From Carnobacterium divergens (GTDB taxonomy: Bacteria > Bacillota > Bacilli > Lactobacillales > Carnobacteriaceae): 64,000 nt of DNA. Each line of letters opens with the position of its first letter. Position 1 is the first letter of the stretch. A program made the translations under genes and the position numbers. The notes beneath the pieces were generated by a model that ran no database searches, was not told the origin of the DNA, and saw nothing but the letters and a program-made list of their open reading frames with translations. Shown in pieces: positions 7,750 through 15,966 of this stretch. The DNA lies in assembly GCF_900258435.1 (NCBI RefSeq), contig NZ_LT992558.1:379598-443597 (forward strand). The letters run 5' to 3'.

Positions 7750-7998
7750 ATGATTATTGATGATAATTGGGACGATGTTTTCATTTATAATGTAGAGTTT
7801 CAAGTTTTAATTACGAGTAAAACAGGTGAATTTGAGAAAAACATTTCGAAAAGTTTGGTTTTCAGTAGTGAGCTAGATGAAAATAAAGTAGCTGATATTG
7901 TCAAAGAAAAATTTGGGAATGTTATCAAAGTAAACTACGTTGATTATTTTGGAGATTCATTAGAATTTAAAAATCAAAATCAATTGGAAAGGGGGTGA
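7750..7998 (+). CDS. Small cytosolic WxL-cluster protein, family copy 1 (82 aa)
   Basis: A small protein with no signal peptide or membrane segment and unknown function. It shares a pattern with the 74-aa protein at 30185 and the 71-aa protein at 49467: an N-terminal W-x-D-x-x-x-Y block (DNWDDVFIYNVEF), then K-F near the middle and a C-terminal V-D-x-F-x-D/E block (VNYVDYFGDSLEF). All three sit at an edge of a WxL cluster. GGAG lies 8 bases before the ATG. It is the first gene of the cluster 1 operon, 4 bases before the LPXTG gene. I recognise no named domain. Confidence 0.75.
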   Translation: MIIDDNWDDVFIYNVEFQVLITSKTGEFEKNISKSLVFSSELDENKVADIVKEKFGNVIKVNYVDYFGDSLEFKNQNQLERG

Positions 7999-8002
7999 AC
8001 GG

Positions 8003-8314
8003 ATGCGTACGCAAAAGCAAGAATTGCTTTTGTTTTTCATTATTGTGCTAGTTCTTTGTTTCCCGTCAGTGTCTTTAGCAAATACGACAAAAAGCCAAGT
8101 AGGTATTTTTTTTACTGAAGGAAATGAAGCTGATGAGTTAGTGCAGGAAAAAAAGTCTAACGGAAAAAAAAATCCTAGCATAGGGGCTAAGGAAGTGCAA
8201 AGAGGGGATTATTTACCTCAAACAGGGGAGCAGGGTCAAGAGAATATACTTATAGTGGGGAGTCTACTTTTAGTTATTTCAGTAGTAGGAATGAATAAAA
8301 TAAAACGGGGGTAG
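8003..8314 (+). CDS. Small LPXTG-anchored protein of WxL cluster 1
   Basis: A 103-aa exported protein with a signal peptide (cleavage near VSLA-NT) and a C-terminal sorting signal LPQTG at about residues 71-75, followed by a hydrophobic segment and KIKRG. A sortase should attach it to peptidoglycan. The mature part is only about 50 residues. Equivalents lie at 27003 and 44208 in clusters 2 and 3. RBS GGGGGTGA. Role unknown; proteins like this accompany WxL operons in Lactobacillales. Confidence 0.85.
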   Translation: MRTQKQELLLFFIIVLVLCFPSVSLANTTKSQVGIFFTEGNEADELVQEKKSNGKKNPSIGAKEVQRGDYLPQTGEQGQENILIVGSLLLVISVVGMNKIKRG

Positions 8315-8320
8315 TAAAAG

Positions 8321-8986
8321 ATGATTTTAAAAAGAATGTTAGTTGTAGGATTAATTAGTACAAGTTTTTTATTTAGTACAGCAACATACGCAGTTACCGG
8401 AGATGAGGTAAAGGGGAGTGAAGATGGAAAAAGTGGAACTTCTTATGGTTCTATTAATTTAACTCCTGGAGACCAAACAGAAGGCCCAACAGAACCAATT
8501 AAGCCTACAATTCCACCAGGGGAAACTGGAAATAGGGGTTCTTTGACAATTGATAACGTAGCCCCATTATTGTTTGATACACATAAATTAGAAGGAAAAG
8601 AACAAGTGTATACTTCAGTAGTAATGGATTCAAATGCCCAAGTAACTGACAACCGTGGAGAAGAAGCAGGTTGGAATTTACAAGTTTCACAAACTGCATT
8701 TATAGATAGTAAAGATGCAACGAAAATATTAAAGGGTGCAAAGTTGATCTTACCTGTTGGATTGCTTGAAACAGCTGGGACGAACGTATCTCTTGCGCCT
8801 ACAGTGTCAGCTGTTGAAGTAAATGAAACACCTAACGTTTTAATGAATGCCCTAGCAGGTTCAGGTGCGGGAACTTGGACAAGTGTTTTCAACAAAGATG
8901 AAATTAAATTAACGGTACCAGCTGGAAATAAAAATGGAGAATACATCTCTACAGTAACGTGGTCGTTAATGGATGCACCAAAATAA
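8321..8986 (+). CDS. WxL domain surface protein (221 aa)
   Basis: An exported protein with a signal peptide (about residues 1-24) and a Pro/Thr linker (PTEPIKPTIPPGE). A C-terminal WxL domain follows, with its first signature at GWNLQV (Trp118) and its second at TVTWSLMDAP (Trp214). WxL domains bind peptidoglycan without covalent attachment. It is the first of three short WxL proteins in tandem (8321, 9014, 9713), which differ enough to be old duplicates. It lies 6 bases after the LPXTG gene. Confidence 0.92.
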   Translation: MILKRMLVVGLISTSFLFSTATYAVTGDEVKGSEDGKSGTSYGSINLTPGDQTEGPTEPIKPTIPPGETGNRGSLTIDNVAPLLFDTHKLEGKEQVYTSVVMDSNAQVTDNRGEEAGWNLQVSQTAFIDSKDATKILKGAKLILPVGLLETAGTNVSLAPTVSAVEVNETPNVLMNALAGSGAGTWTSVFNKDEIKLTVPAGNKNGEYISTVTWSLMDAPK

Positions 8987-9013
8987 AAAAGTAAATGAAA
9001 AGGGGTAATAAAA

Positions 9014-9673
9014 ATGAAAAAGAAATTAATCGGTCTATCCTTAAGTGCAGGTATTTTAGTTAGTATTACGTTAATGAACAATTTGCAAGCAAATGCAGCA
9101 GAGGTCAGTAAAGGTTCTTCAACAGCTAATTTTGAATTACAAGCAGGAGATTCGACGACAATTCCAGAAGTAATTGATCCAGAACTTCTACCACCAACAG
9201 GAAATAAAGGACCACTCAGTCTAGATACTGTCTCAAGTTTTAATTTTCAAACAAAAAAACTAGGTGCAGAATCAAAAGCGCTTCTTGAAGCAACGCCTGT
9301 TTTAGGAACTAAATTAGGACTTCAAGTGACAGATGAACGTGGGGAAGATTTAGGTTGGAATTTAAAAGTAAGTGCAACGCCTTTTAAAACCGAAGACGAT
9401 ACATTAGAGTTAAAAGGCGCTGTTATGACTATTCCAGAAGGAGCACTAACGACAAAAGAAGGGGTAGATCCACTTTTAACACCAACGGCTTTTAAAGTAG
9501 CGTTATCGCCAACACCAACAAGTATTATGAAAGCTAGTACAACACAAGGGCGTTCAACATGGGTAAACTCATTTGAAGCCAAAGGAGAAAAAGTAACTTT
9601 AGCTGTTCCATCGGGAAATAAAGTTGCCACCTATTCATCCACAATTACTTGGTCGCTAGAAGATGCACCATAA
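9014..9673 (+). CDS. WxL domain surface protein (219 aa)
   Basis: Signal peptide of about 28 residues (cleavage near ANAA-EV) and a short Pro-rich linker (IPEVIDPELLPPTG). The WxL domain has GWNLKVS and the C-terminal ITWSLEDAP. The gene follows the preceding WxL gene after 27 bases with a GGGG ribosome binding site. Same architecture as its neighbours; it should be exported and bound to the cell wall together with the DUF916 proteins of the cluster. Confidence 0.92.
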   Translation: MKKKLIGLSLSAGILVSITLMNNLQANAAEVSKGSSTANFELQAGDSTTIPEVIDPELLPPTGNKGPLSLDTVSSFNFQTKKLGAESKALLEATPVLGTKLGLQVTDERGEDLGWNLKVSATPFKTEDDTLELKGAVMTIPEGALTTKEGVDPLLTPTAFKVALSPTPTSIMKASTTQGRSTWVNSFEAKGEKVTLAVPSGNKVATYSSTITWSLEDAP

Positions 9674-9712
9674 CAGGATTTAAAAAATAACAGAAAATGA
9701 TAGGGGAATACG

Positions 9713-10405
9713 ATGAATAAAAGATTTTTTTTGACTGCACTAATTATTTCAATCCCAATGGCTGGAGGATTACAAGTAAGTGCTGCCTCACCAGGAATAT
9801 CAGACAGCAAAATTGATTTTCTTGCAGGAGACGGTGTAGTGACGCCACCAGTGAATCCAAAAGAACCAGATAATTTGATCCTACCAAGCCCTATAGATAG
9901 CTCAGATCCAGAAAATGAAGGAACAGGTCAAATTGGACCGTTATCTGTTGATTATGTTTCCAATTTAAAATTTGGAAAACAGAAAATTTCAGGAAAAACA
10001 GTTGCATATAAAGCATTGAATGCGGATCCTTTTGTACAAGTGACAGATTTACGTGGCTCAGGAGATGGCTGGAGATTATCAGCAAAAATGAGTCGGTTTA
10101 TTAACGAAAACAATCACGAATTAAAAGGTGCTACCTTATCAATGCAAAGCAGTATAGTAAAAGCTGGAAGTACAAGTAATATATCACTATCTCCAGTTTC
10201 ATCAGATATTGTATTTGATAACCAAGAAAGTAAACCAGTTATTATTGCAACGAATAAAGGAGGGCGGGGTACGTGGCTCAATGTTTGGTCTGGTGCCGAT
10301 CAAGCCAATGAATCTATTCAATTAAATGTTTTAGCAGGTACACCAGAAGCGAACACTGAGTATACATCTTCAATCACATGGGAACTGGAAGATGCACCAA
10401 AATAA
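9713..10405 (+). CDS. WxL domain surface protein (230 aa)
   Basis: Signal peptide ending near VSAA. The linker (VTPPVNPKEPDN) is followed by GPLSVDYVSNLKFGKQKIS, the usual entry to a WxL domain. The motifs are GWRLSAKM and SITWELEDAP, so the second signature is WEL rather than WSL. Last of the three tandem short WxL genes; a hairpin lies between it and the DUF916 gene. Confidence 0.92.
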   Translation: MNKRFFLTALIISIPMAGGLQVSAASPGISDSKIDFLAGDGVVTPPVNPKEPDNLILPSPIDSSDPENEGTGQIGPLSVDYVSNLKFGKQKISGKTVAYKALNADPFVQVTDLRGSGDGWRLSAKMSRFINENNHELKGATLSMQSSIVKAGSTSNISLSPVSSDIVFDNQESKPVIIATNKGGRGTWLNVWSGADQANESIQLNVLAGTPEANTEYTSSITWELEDAPK

Positions 10406-10418
10406 GTAAAACTTACAG

Positions 10419-10449
10419 ACAAGGATCACTTTGAAAAGGAGGTCCTTGT
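10419..10449 (+). other. Hairpin between the WxL block and the DUF916 gene (cluster 1)
   Basis: ACAAGGA (10419-10425) and TCCTTGT (10443-10449) form a 7-bp stem. No T-run follows. Hairpins occur at the matching place in clusters 2 (28970) and 3 (46139). Confidence 0.5.
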
Positions 10450-10480
10450 TGTTTCATTAAGAAAAGGGGAATCGATCAAG

Positions 10481-11593
10481 ATGAAAAAATTACATTTACT
10501 AACCGTTGTATTACTAATAGGGAGCTTAATTTCACCAATTATAGGTCAAGCAGAAGGAAGCATGGCTTATTCTGCAAAAGCTAATATACCAGAAAACCAA
10601 ATCAACAAAACACTTACTTATTTTGATCTGAAAATGGAACCAGGTCAAGAACAAGAAATTACCCTAACTGTTAGTAATTCTAGCGATAAGGAAACAACAA
10701 TCATTCTTTCTCCTAACATTGCGACAACCAATCAAAATGGTGTGATTGATTATAGTCAAAATAAAGTAAAACTAGATTCCACCTTAAAAATTCCCCTCAG
10801 TTCCATTATTTCAAAGAAACAAGAAGTGACACTGGCTCCTAACGAAACCAAACAAGTTCCATTTACACTTAAAATGCCAGATAAACCTTTTGAAGGTCTT
10901 TTGCTAGGCGGATTTTATGTTACTAAAAAAGAAGAAGCAGATGCTTCAAAAGAAGCTGAAAAAAACGTGCAAATTAAAAATAATTATTCGTATGTGATAG
11001 GCATCCAATTAAGAGAAGCATTAACAGAAGTGAAACCTCAGTTAAAAATGAATCAAATTAAACCGACCTTACTAAACTATCGAACGGCTATAACTGTGAA
11101 CTTACAAAATACAAAAGCGACGCTCATAAAAGAATTCGATGTCCATGCAAAGATAAGAAAAAAAGGCAATGCGACTGTTTTACATGAAATAACAAAAACA
11201 GATATGTCAATGGCGCCCAACTCAAATTTTGATTTCCCTATAAACTGGAACAACCAAAGCTTAGAGCCAGGAACCTATACATTAGAAATGACCGCTAAGT
11301 CAGGTGACAATCAGTGGGAATTTGAAGAGGAGTTTAAAATTTCAGCAAATGAGTCTAAAACGCTAAACAAAGACGCTGTAGAATTAGAAAAATCCACTCC
11401 AAATTGGCTAATGATTAGTTTGTTAGCAATAGGTGTCATAACGATAATGACTAGTGGAATCATTTATTTCATTTACAAACATAAAAAGAAAAAAGAAGCA
11501 GAACGTCAAGCTCGGATAAGAAAGCAAAAAAAGCGAAAAAAAGCTCAAGCAAAGAAAAAAAAGCAACAATCAGAAAATGTTAATGAACACTGA
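10481..11593 (+). CDS. Membrane-anchored DUF916/DUF3324 protein (WxL-interacting protein)
   Basis: A 370-aa exported protein with a signal peptide of about 25 residues. The DUF916 domain (about 35-160) starts YSAKANIPENQINKTLTYFD, and the DUF3324 domain (about 165-305) contains SMAPNSNFDFPINW. A transmembrane helix at about 308-332 is followed by a very Lys/Arg-rich cytosolic tail. These proteins are now described as WxL partners: DUF916 binds peptidoglycan and DUF3324 binds host or WxL proteins. It sits inside the WxL operon, the expected context. Confidence 0.92.
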   Translation: MKKLHLLTVVLLIGSLISPIIGQAEGSMAYSAKANIPENQINKTLTYFDLKMEPGQEQEITLTVSNSSDKETTIILSPNIATTNQNGVIDYSQNKVKLDSTLKIPLSSIISKKQEVTLAPNETKQVPFTLKMPDKPFEGLLLGGFYVTKKEEADASKEAEKNVQIKNNYSYVIGIQLREALTEVKPQLKMNQIKPTLLNYRTAITVNLQNTKATLIKEFDVHAKIRKKGNATVLHEITKTDMSMAPNSNFDFPINWNNQSLEPGTYTLEMTAKSGDNQWEFEEEFKISANESKTLNKDAVELEKSTPNWLMISLLAIGVITIMTSGIIYFIYKHKKKKEAERQARIRKQKKRKKAQAKKKKQQSENVNEH

Positions 11594-11629
11594 ACTGATT
11601 AAAATAACTATGGGAAGGAGGCGTTTAAA

Positions 11630-12298
11630 GTGAGAAAACTAAATGTGAGTTGTCTCTTATTAACGATTTTAGGATTTGGAACCCCCGCTTTTGCCGAATC
11701 AACTGGAGTGGTTGATTTTGAAGATGATACCGATGTCATGAGCCCTGTTAATCCACTAAATCCATCGGAATTAGGAATGGAAGATCCCAATAATCCGTCT
11801 ACGAATAATCCTGGACCTCTGTCACTAAACGTTGCCCCACTTCAGTTTGATTTTGGCGTAAAAACAATGAAAGATTCTGTTTTAAGCTACTCAGCAAAGG
11901 ATGTTGGAACTCAATTTATTCAAGTAACGGACAATCGAACAGATGCAAATGGATGGGTGTTGACTATTCAGCGAAATGAACTAGTATCGAAAGAAAATAC
12001 AGAAATAAAAGGTGCTAAATTAACAATTCCTAAAGGAATCCTTCGGAATTCTTTACATGTACCAGCAAGCAATAGTGCCGAAGACGAACATCTAAAGACG
12101 TATAAAGTAGAAGTTTATGGTGATAATACACCAGTAACGATCTTATCAGCAGATCAAATCAACAATAATGGAAAAGCAACAACGATAAGCGCTTGGGAAA
12201 GTTCTAAAGTACAGTTAACATTTAAAACAATAATCACTAAAAAGGGAAGCTATACGTCTACTATTAACTGGAGTTTGTTAACAGCACCAACTAGTTGA
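11630..12298 (+). CDS. WxL domain surface protein (222 aa)
   Basis: Starts at GTG (11630) behind AAGGAGG. Signal peptide ends near AFAES. A linker of MSPVNPLNPSE type and GPLSLNVAPLQFDFG lead into the WxL domain, with GWVLTIQ and the C-terminal INWSLLTAPT. It lies between the two DUF916 genes, so cluster 1 has a second WxL plus DUF916 module (11630-15741). The mature protein is acidic. Function beyond wall binding is not visible. Confidence 0.9.
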   Translation: MRKLNVSCLLLTILGFGTPAFAESTGVVDFEDDTDVMSPVNPLNPSELGMEDPNNPSTNNPGPLSLNVAPLQFDFGVKTMKDSVLSYSAKDVGTQFIQVTDNRTDANGWVLTIQRNELVSKENTEIKGAKLTIPKGILRNSLHVPASNSAEDEHLKTYKVEVYGDNTPVTILSADQINNNGKATTISAWESSKVQLTFKTIITKKGSYTSTINWSLLTAPTS

Positions 12299-12346
12299 AT
12301 TAGAAAATAAATTTGTTGCAAATGGACACAGTAAAGGAATGGAATC

Positions 12347-13480
12347 ATGAAAAAAATAATCAGCGCAATGAGTTTGATCTTGTTACTACTTGGAAACAAT
12401 GTTTCTGCTGAAAGTTCGGAGGAAACGGCACAACCAAAATCTGATGTCAGCTATAGCGTTAAAAAAGTAAAAGCAGCTAATGAAATTAATGAAACAAATT
12501 CTTTTTATGATCTAAGAGCAACAGTGGGTGAAAAAAAAGAAATTCAAGCGATCATAACGAACGCATCAAATCACCCAATCTTTGTAAAATCTCAAATATT
12601 TACAGCTTTTACAAATGAGAATGGCGCAATTACGTACAACGATATACCTAATCCTGTATCAAAAAGCTTGAAATTTAAACTAAGCGATTTTACAACGATT
12701 GAGTCTTCGGATAAACGAGTGGAAGTACCGCCTCATTCAGAAAAAACAGTAACATCATTGATTGATGTGCCAAATAACGCACCAGATGGTGTGATATTAG
12801 GCGCTTGGTACTTTGAAAAAGAAGATCAAGTAGTAGAAAATCACGAAGAAAAAGGGATTGGAATAGCGAATAAATACAGCTATTCACTTGCAATAAAAGT
12901 AACGGTCAATCAAGAAATTGACAAACCTGAATTGAACTTAAAAAAAATCACTACAGGATTAAGCAACTACCGAAAAGCGATTCAAGCAACTATTGAAAAT
13001 GAGTCGCCAGGAATTGTTTCAAAACTAACCATTAATGCTCAAATTTTAAATCAAAAAAATAATAAAATTTTATACGAACGGCAACAAGAAGAAGTAACGA
13101 TGGCTCCTAATTCAAGTTTTTCTTATCCTATTTTTTTAATGAATCAGGAGATGAAAGCTGGGGATTACATTTTAAATATAGAAGCGACCACTGAAGACCC
13201 AAAATGGCCAAGTCAAAACTGGAGCTGGAGTCAAACCTTTCGCATTACTAAAGAAAAAGCACAGCAAATAAATCAGGAAGCACTAAATGACAATGTCTCA
13301 GCAAAACAAAATAAGGATGTACTTATTGTTGGTATTTTGTTTCTTAGCCTAAGTGTCGTAGTAATATTGTTCTTAATAATAAAAAAGAAATATAAGAAAA
13401 AAAAGAAAGTCAGAAAAATCATTAAACGAACTAAAATGAAAAAAGAGTCACTAGATAAGAATAAAGGAATAGGTTGGTGA
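12347..13480 (+). CDS. Membrane-anchored DUF916/DUF3324 protein, second copy
   Basis: A 377-aa paralogue of the 10481 gene. It has a signal peptide, DUF916 (entry YSVKKVKAANEINETNSFYD), DUF3324 (with TMAPNSSFSYPIFL), one transmembrane helix at about 323-346 and a Lys-rich cytosolic tail. It has diverged more than the copies in clusters 2 and 3 and lacks the usual PENQ motif. Its stop overlaps the start of the next WxL gene by 4 bases (GTGA), so the two are translationally coupled. Confidence 0.9.
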   Translation: MKKIISAMSLILLLLGNNVSAESSEETAQPKSDVSYSVKKVKAANEINETNSFYDLRATVGEKKEIQAIITNASNHPIFVKSQIFTAFTNENGAITYNDIPNPVSKSLKFKLSDFTTIESSDKRVEVPPHSEKTVTSLIDVPNNAPDGVILGAWYFEKEDQVVENHEEKGIGIANKYSYSLAIKVTVNQEIDKPELNLKKITTGLSNYRKAIQATIENESPGIVSKLTINAQILNQKNNKILYERQQEEVTMAPNSSFSYPIFLMNQEMKAGDYILNIEATTEDPKWPSQNWSWSQTFRITKEKAQQINQEALNDNVSAKQNKDVLIVGILFLSLSVVVILFLIIKKKYKKKKKVRKIIKRTKMKKESLDKNKGIGW

Positions 13481-15741
13481 AACATTTGAATAAATATATA
13501 AGAAAACTTCTTTTTGTTGTGGGTCTCACCTTAATCGGATGGCACTATTGTCCACTAAATGTATCTGCTGAAATTAGTCAAGAATCTCTAGTAGATAGAC
13601 CTCAACCAACATCAGATAAGGTAACAGACATAAATCTGTTAACTAAGTATAATTTATTAAAAGGTAGTAAATTCAGAGCGTATTTTTATGATAAGTGGTG
13701 GGAATACGGAAGCATAGATCAAGACAATAATATATTAAATCGGAGTTATCAGCCTTTAGGGAGTCTGAAAAAATTTGATGACATATCATTTAGCTTTATG
13801 GTAAATGGAAACAGTAAGATGTTAATGGTAGCTCGTACTTTTCTGGTCAAGCCAGGTCATGAATATCAAGTTAGTTATTCTCTTAAGAATGCGTCTTATG
13901 ACCCTTTATATCCTCTAACTCTTAACATGGCTATTGTTCCAGGAAGTACTTTTGGAGGAATACCCTATAAAACCTTGCCAAATACGTTTGATACTATGAT
14001 GTATCAAAATTTTAAGGTGGATATTGAGACTGCTAAGGAAGCCTCATACACAGTAAATATGGATTCAATACAAGTCTATCAGGGCATTATCAGTACAAAT
14101 ACTACAATCATTGATCTAAATCAAAATATTATTGAAGCTAGAAGGGATGTTGAAAAGCTATTTACTGACAATACCTATACAAAATTAAAAGAATTTGTAA
14201 CGCAAAAAGAATTGGATAGCGTGAAAAAAACTGTTGATTTAGTGGTGAATTCAACCGAAAGAACGTTTCTACTTCAATATACAGAGTTAGCACAAAAATT
14301 TTTAGATGATGTACAAATGACGTTAACAACAACAGAGATAAATGACAATATAGAAAGCCTAAACAATAAAGAGGTTAAAGGAACAACTTACCCACATGCC
14401 TATGTCCGGATTACAGGAAAAACTAGCTTACCTACCGCCAGTCTACTTTCACCATTTAAAGATGATCCTAAAAATTTTACAATCCAAGCAGATGAACTTG
14501 GCAATTATACAGTAAGATTAGAAAATGATGAACATTTTATTGCAGGTGAAAAAATTGTTGTTGAAGCCAATAGACATGGCAAACAAGCAATTGAAAATGT
14601 AGTAGTTAAAGATAAAACGCCACCCAAAGGAGAAGCAAAATCCATTCATAGTATTTTAAAAGATGCGATTCCAACACCTGACAAATTTGTGACAGACTTA
14701 AATGATTCCAACCCTAATAATAAAAAAATTACAGCTGAGTACTCAACGAAAAATAATAGCGATCAACTGCAACAAATGATGCAAAAAAGTGGGACGTATA
14801 CGGTTTATGTGATGATTAAAGATGAAGCATCTAATAGTACTGAAATTCAATCAGAATTAATTGTTTATGATTCAAATTCACTATTAGAGAGCACCGATTT
14901 TCAAATGGATCAAGAAGAACTATTAAGTTTTTCCAATGAAGAAATGGCCAATCATTTTTTAAGAAGCAGTCAAACGCAAGCCTATCTAATCAAAGATACC
15001 AATAAAATTGATTTAACAGATAAACTTCAACTTAGAGGTTTAGATACCTTTAAAAAAGAGTTGGGATCTTATACCTTGAGTTATTTTTTATCTAAAGAAG
15101 ACAGCGGTTTAACGATAGATTTAACAAGTGAATTTATAGTAACGGTTACACAACCTGACGCGAGTAAGCCAGTAGAACCTACTAATCCGCAACCAGAGAC
15201 AAGTGTTGACGCTGAAAATGAGGGGACAGGAAATAAAGGATATCTTCGAATGGACTATGCTCCATCAATTTTTGACTTCGGTAAATTAAAAACCTCCTTT
15301 TTAAATAAGACGTATCAAGCAAAACAGCCTTTGTCTGTTTCTGGGAAACCGCTAACTAGACAATGGGTACAAGTATCTGATACTAGGTCAAGTAGCAATG
15401 GGTGGACGCTAAGCGTACATCAAAGCACTCCGTTTGTGGGGTCTGATGGCTCAACTTTGAAAGGCGCAATATTAAGGATTCCTAAGGGAACAATTTACAA
15501 CACACTATCAAATGAAATCCCTGTTAGTGATACTAGTATAATTAGTCATGAAATCAGTCTTAGTGAGACACCAACAGCCATTTTAGCAACGCCAAAAAAC
15601 AAGAATAGAGGGAAAAAAATAACAACTAATGTTTGGAATCCTTCACAAGTTACCTTGTATGTACCTAGTGGCAGCGCAAAAAATAAAGTTCATTACCAAA
15701 CAACGGTTAATTGGTCACTAATGACTGATGTTCCAAATTAA
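13477..15741 (+). CDS. Large multidomain WxL protein with Cry1Ac D-VI-like region (about 754 aa)
   Basis: Starts at GTG 13477, overlapping the previous stop (GTGA), 8 bases after AAAGGA; TTG at 13474 is also possible. A signal peptide ends near VSAE. Residues about 50-205 look like a carbohydrate-binding beta-sandwich (KWWEYG, SFSFMVNG, FLVKPGHEYQVSYSLK). Residues about 215-275 (ARRDVEKLFTDNTY, LKEFVTQKELDSVKKTVD) resemble the Cry1Ac toxin D-VI module found in many Firmicutes surface proteins. Ig-like repeats follow, then a linker rich in P, E and T and a WxL domain (GWTLSVHQ, VNWSLMTDVP). Probably the adhesin of cluster 1. Confidence 0.85.
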   Translation: MKHLNKYIRKLLFVVGLTLIGWHYCPLNVSAEISQESLVDRPQPTSDKVTDINLLTKYNLLKGSKFRAYFYDKWWEYGSIDQDNNILNRSYQPLGSLKKFDDISFSFMVNGNSKMLMVARTFLVKPGHEYQVSYSLKNASYDPLYPLTLNMAIVPGSTFGGIPYKTLPNTFDTMMYQNFKVDIETAKEASYTVNMDSIQVYQGIISTNTTIIDLNQNIIEARRDVEKLFTDNTYTKLKEFVTQKELDSVKKTVDLVVNSTERTFLLQYTELAQKFLDDVQMTLTTTEINDNIESLNNKEVKGTTYPHAYVRITGKTSLPTASLLSPFKDDPKNFTIQADELGNYTVRLENDEHFIAGEKIVVEANRHGKQAIENVVVKDKTPPKGEAKSIHSILKDAIPTPDKFVTDLNDSNPNNKKITAEYSTKNNSDQLQQMMQKSGTYTVYVMIKDEASNSTEIQSELIVYDSNSLLESTDFQMDQEELLSFSNEEMANHFLRSSQTQAYLIKDTNKIDLTDKLQLRGLDTFKKELGSYTLSYFLSKEDSGLTIDLTSEFIVTVTQPDASKPVEPTNPQPETSVDAENEGTGNKGYLRMDYAPSIFDFGKLKTSFLNKTYQAKQPLSVSGKPLTRQWVQVSDTRSSSNGWTLSVHQSTPFVGSDGSTLKGAILRIPKGTIYNTLSNEIPVSDTSIISHEISLSETPTAILATPKNKNRGKKITTNVWNPSQVTLYVPSGSAKNKVHYQTTVNWSLMTDVPN

Positions 15742-15817
15742 ATTTTTAAAAGATCACAAAAAATTATGAACAAAAAATGAGAATCTTCTGGAACTTATAG
15801 ATAACAATAGAAAAAAA

Positions 15818-15826
15818 TGATATACT
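15818..15826 (+). promoter_or_regulatory. Extended -10 promoter ahead of the structured leader
   Basis: TGaTATACT at 15818-15826 is a good extended -10. The expected -35 position carries only a weak match. Transcription would start near 15833, just before the long inverted repeat. Confidence 0.5.
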
Positions 15827-15837
15827 GATTAAACAGT

Positions 15838-15930
15838 TAAATACAAATTAGGTTGGGCGCAAGCTTTCAAGATCTAGTTCTCCAAGGGTGAGGAGAACAT
15901 CTTGAAGGCGTGCGCTCTTTTTTGTATTTA
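15838..15930 (+). ncRNA. Long structured leader or small RNA with terminator upstream of the Ca2+-type ATPase gene
   Basis: A 93-base element is closed by a perfect 10-bp outer repeat (TAAATACAAA 15838-15847, TTTGTATTTA 15921-15930). Inside is an imperfect long stem: GGGCGCA with TGCGCTC, TTTCAAGAT with ATCTTGAAG, and GTTCTCC with GGAGAAC around an AAGGGTGA loop. Seven T follow the GC-rich stem (15917-15923). It starts about 5 bases after a predicted transcription start and ends 36 bases before the ATPase start codon. It could be a transcription attenuator for the pump, an independent small RNA, or only the terminator of the WxL operon. It does not match the Mn2+ (yybP-ykoY) consensus. Confidence 0.55.
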
Positions 15931-15966
15931 TTTTGAAAACTAACAGAAGCAGAAGGGAATGGTTGA

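Noticed and set aside
8443..9081. 212-codon antisense ORF across two WxL genes
   Set aside because: Both WxL genes have signal peptides, motifs and RBS; the antisense frame has none.
15838..15930. Mn2+ (yybP-ykoY) riboswitch upstream of the P-type ATPase
   Set aside because: The position fits, but the conserved GGGGAGUA-type loops are absent and the element is mostly one long hairpin.
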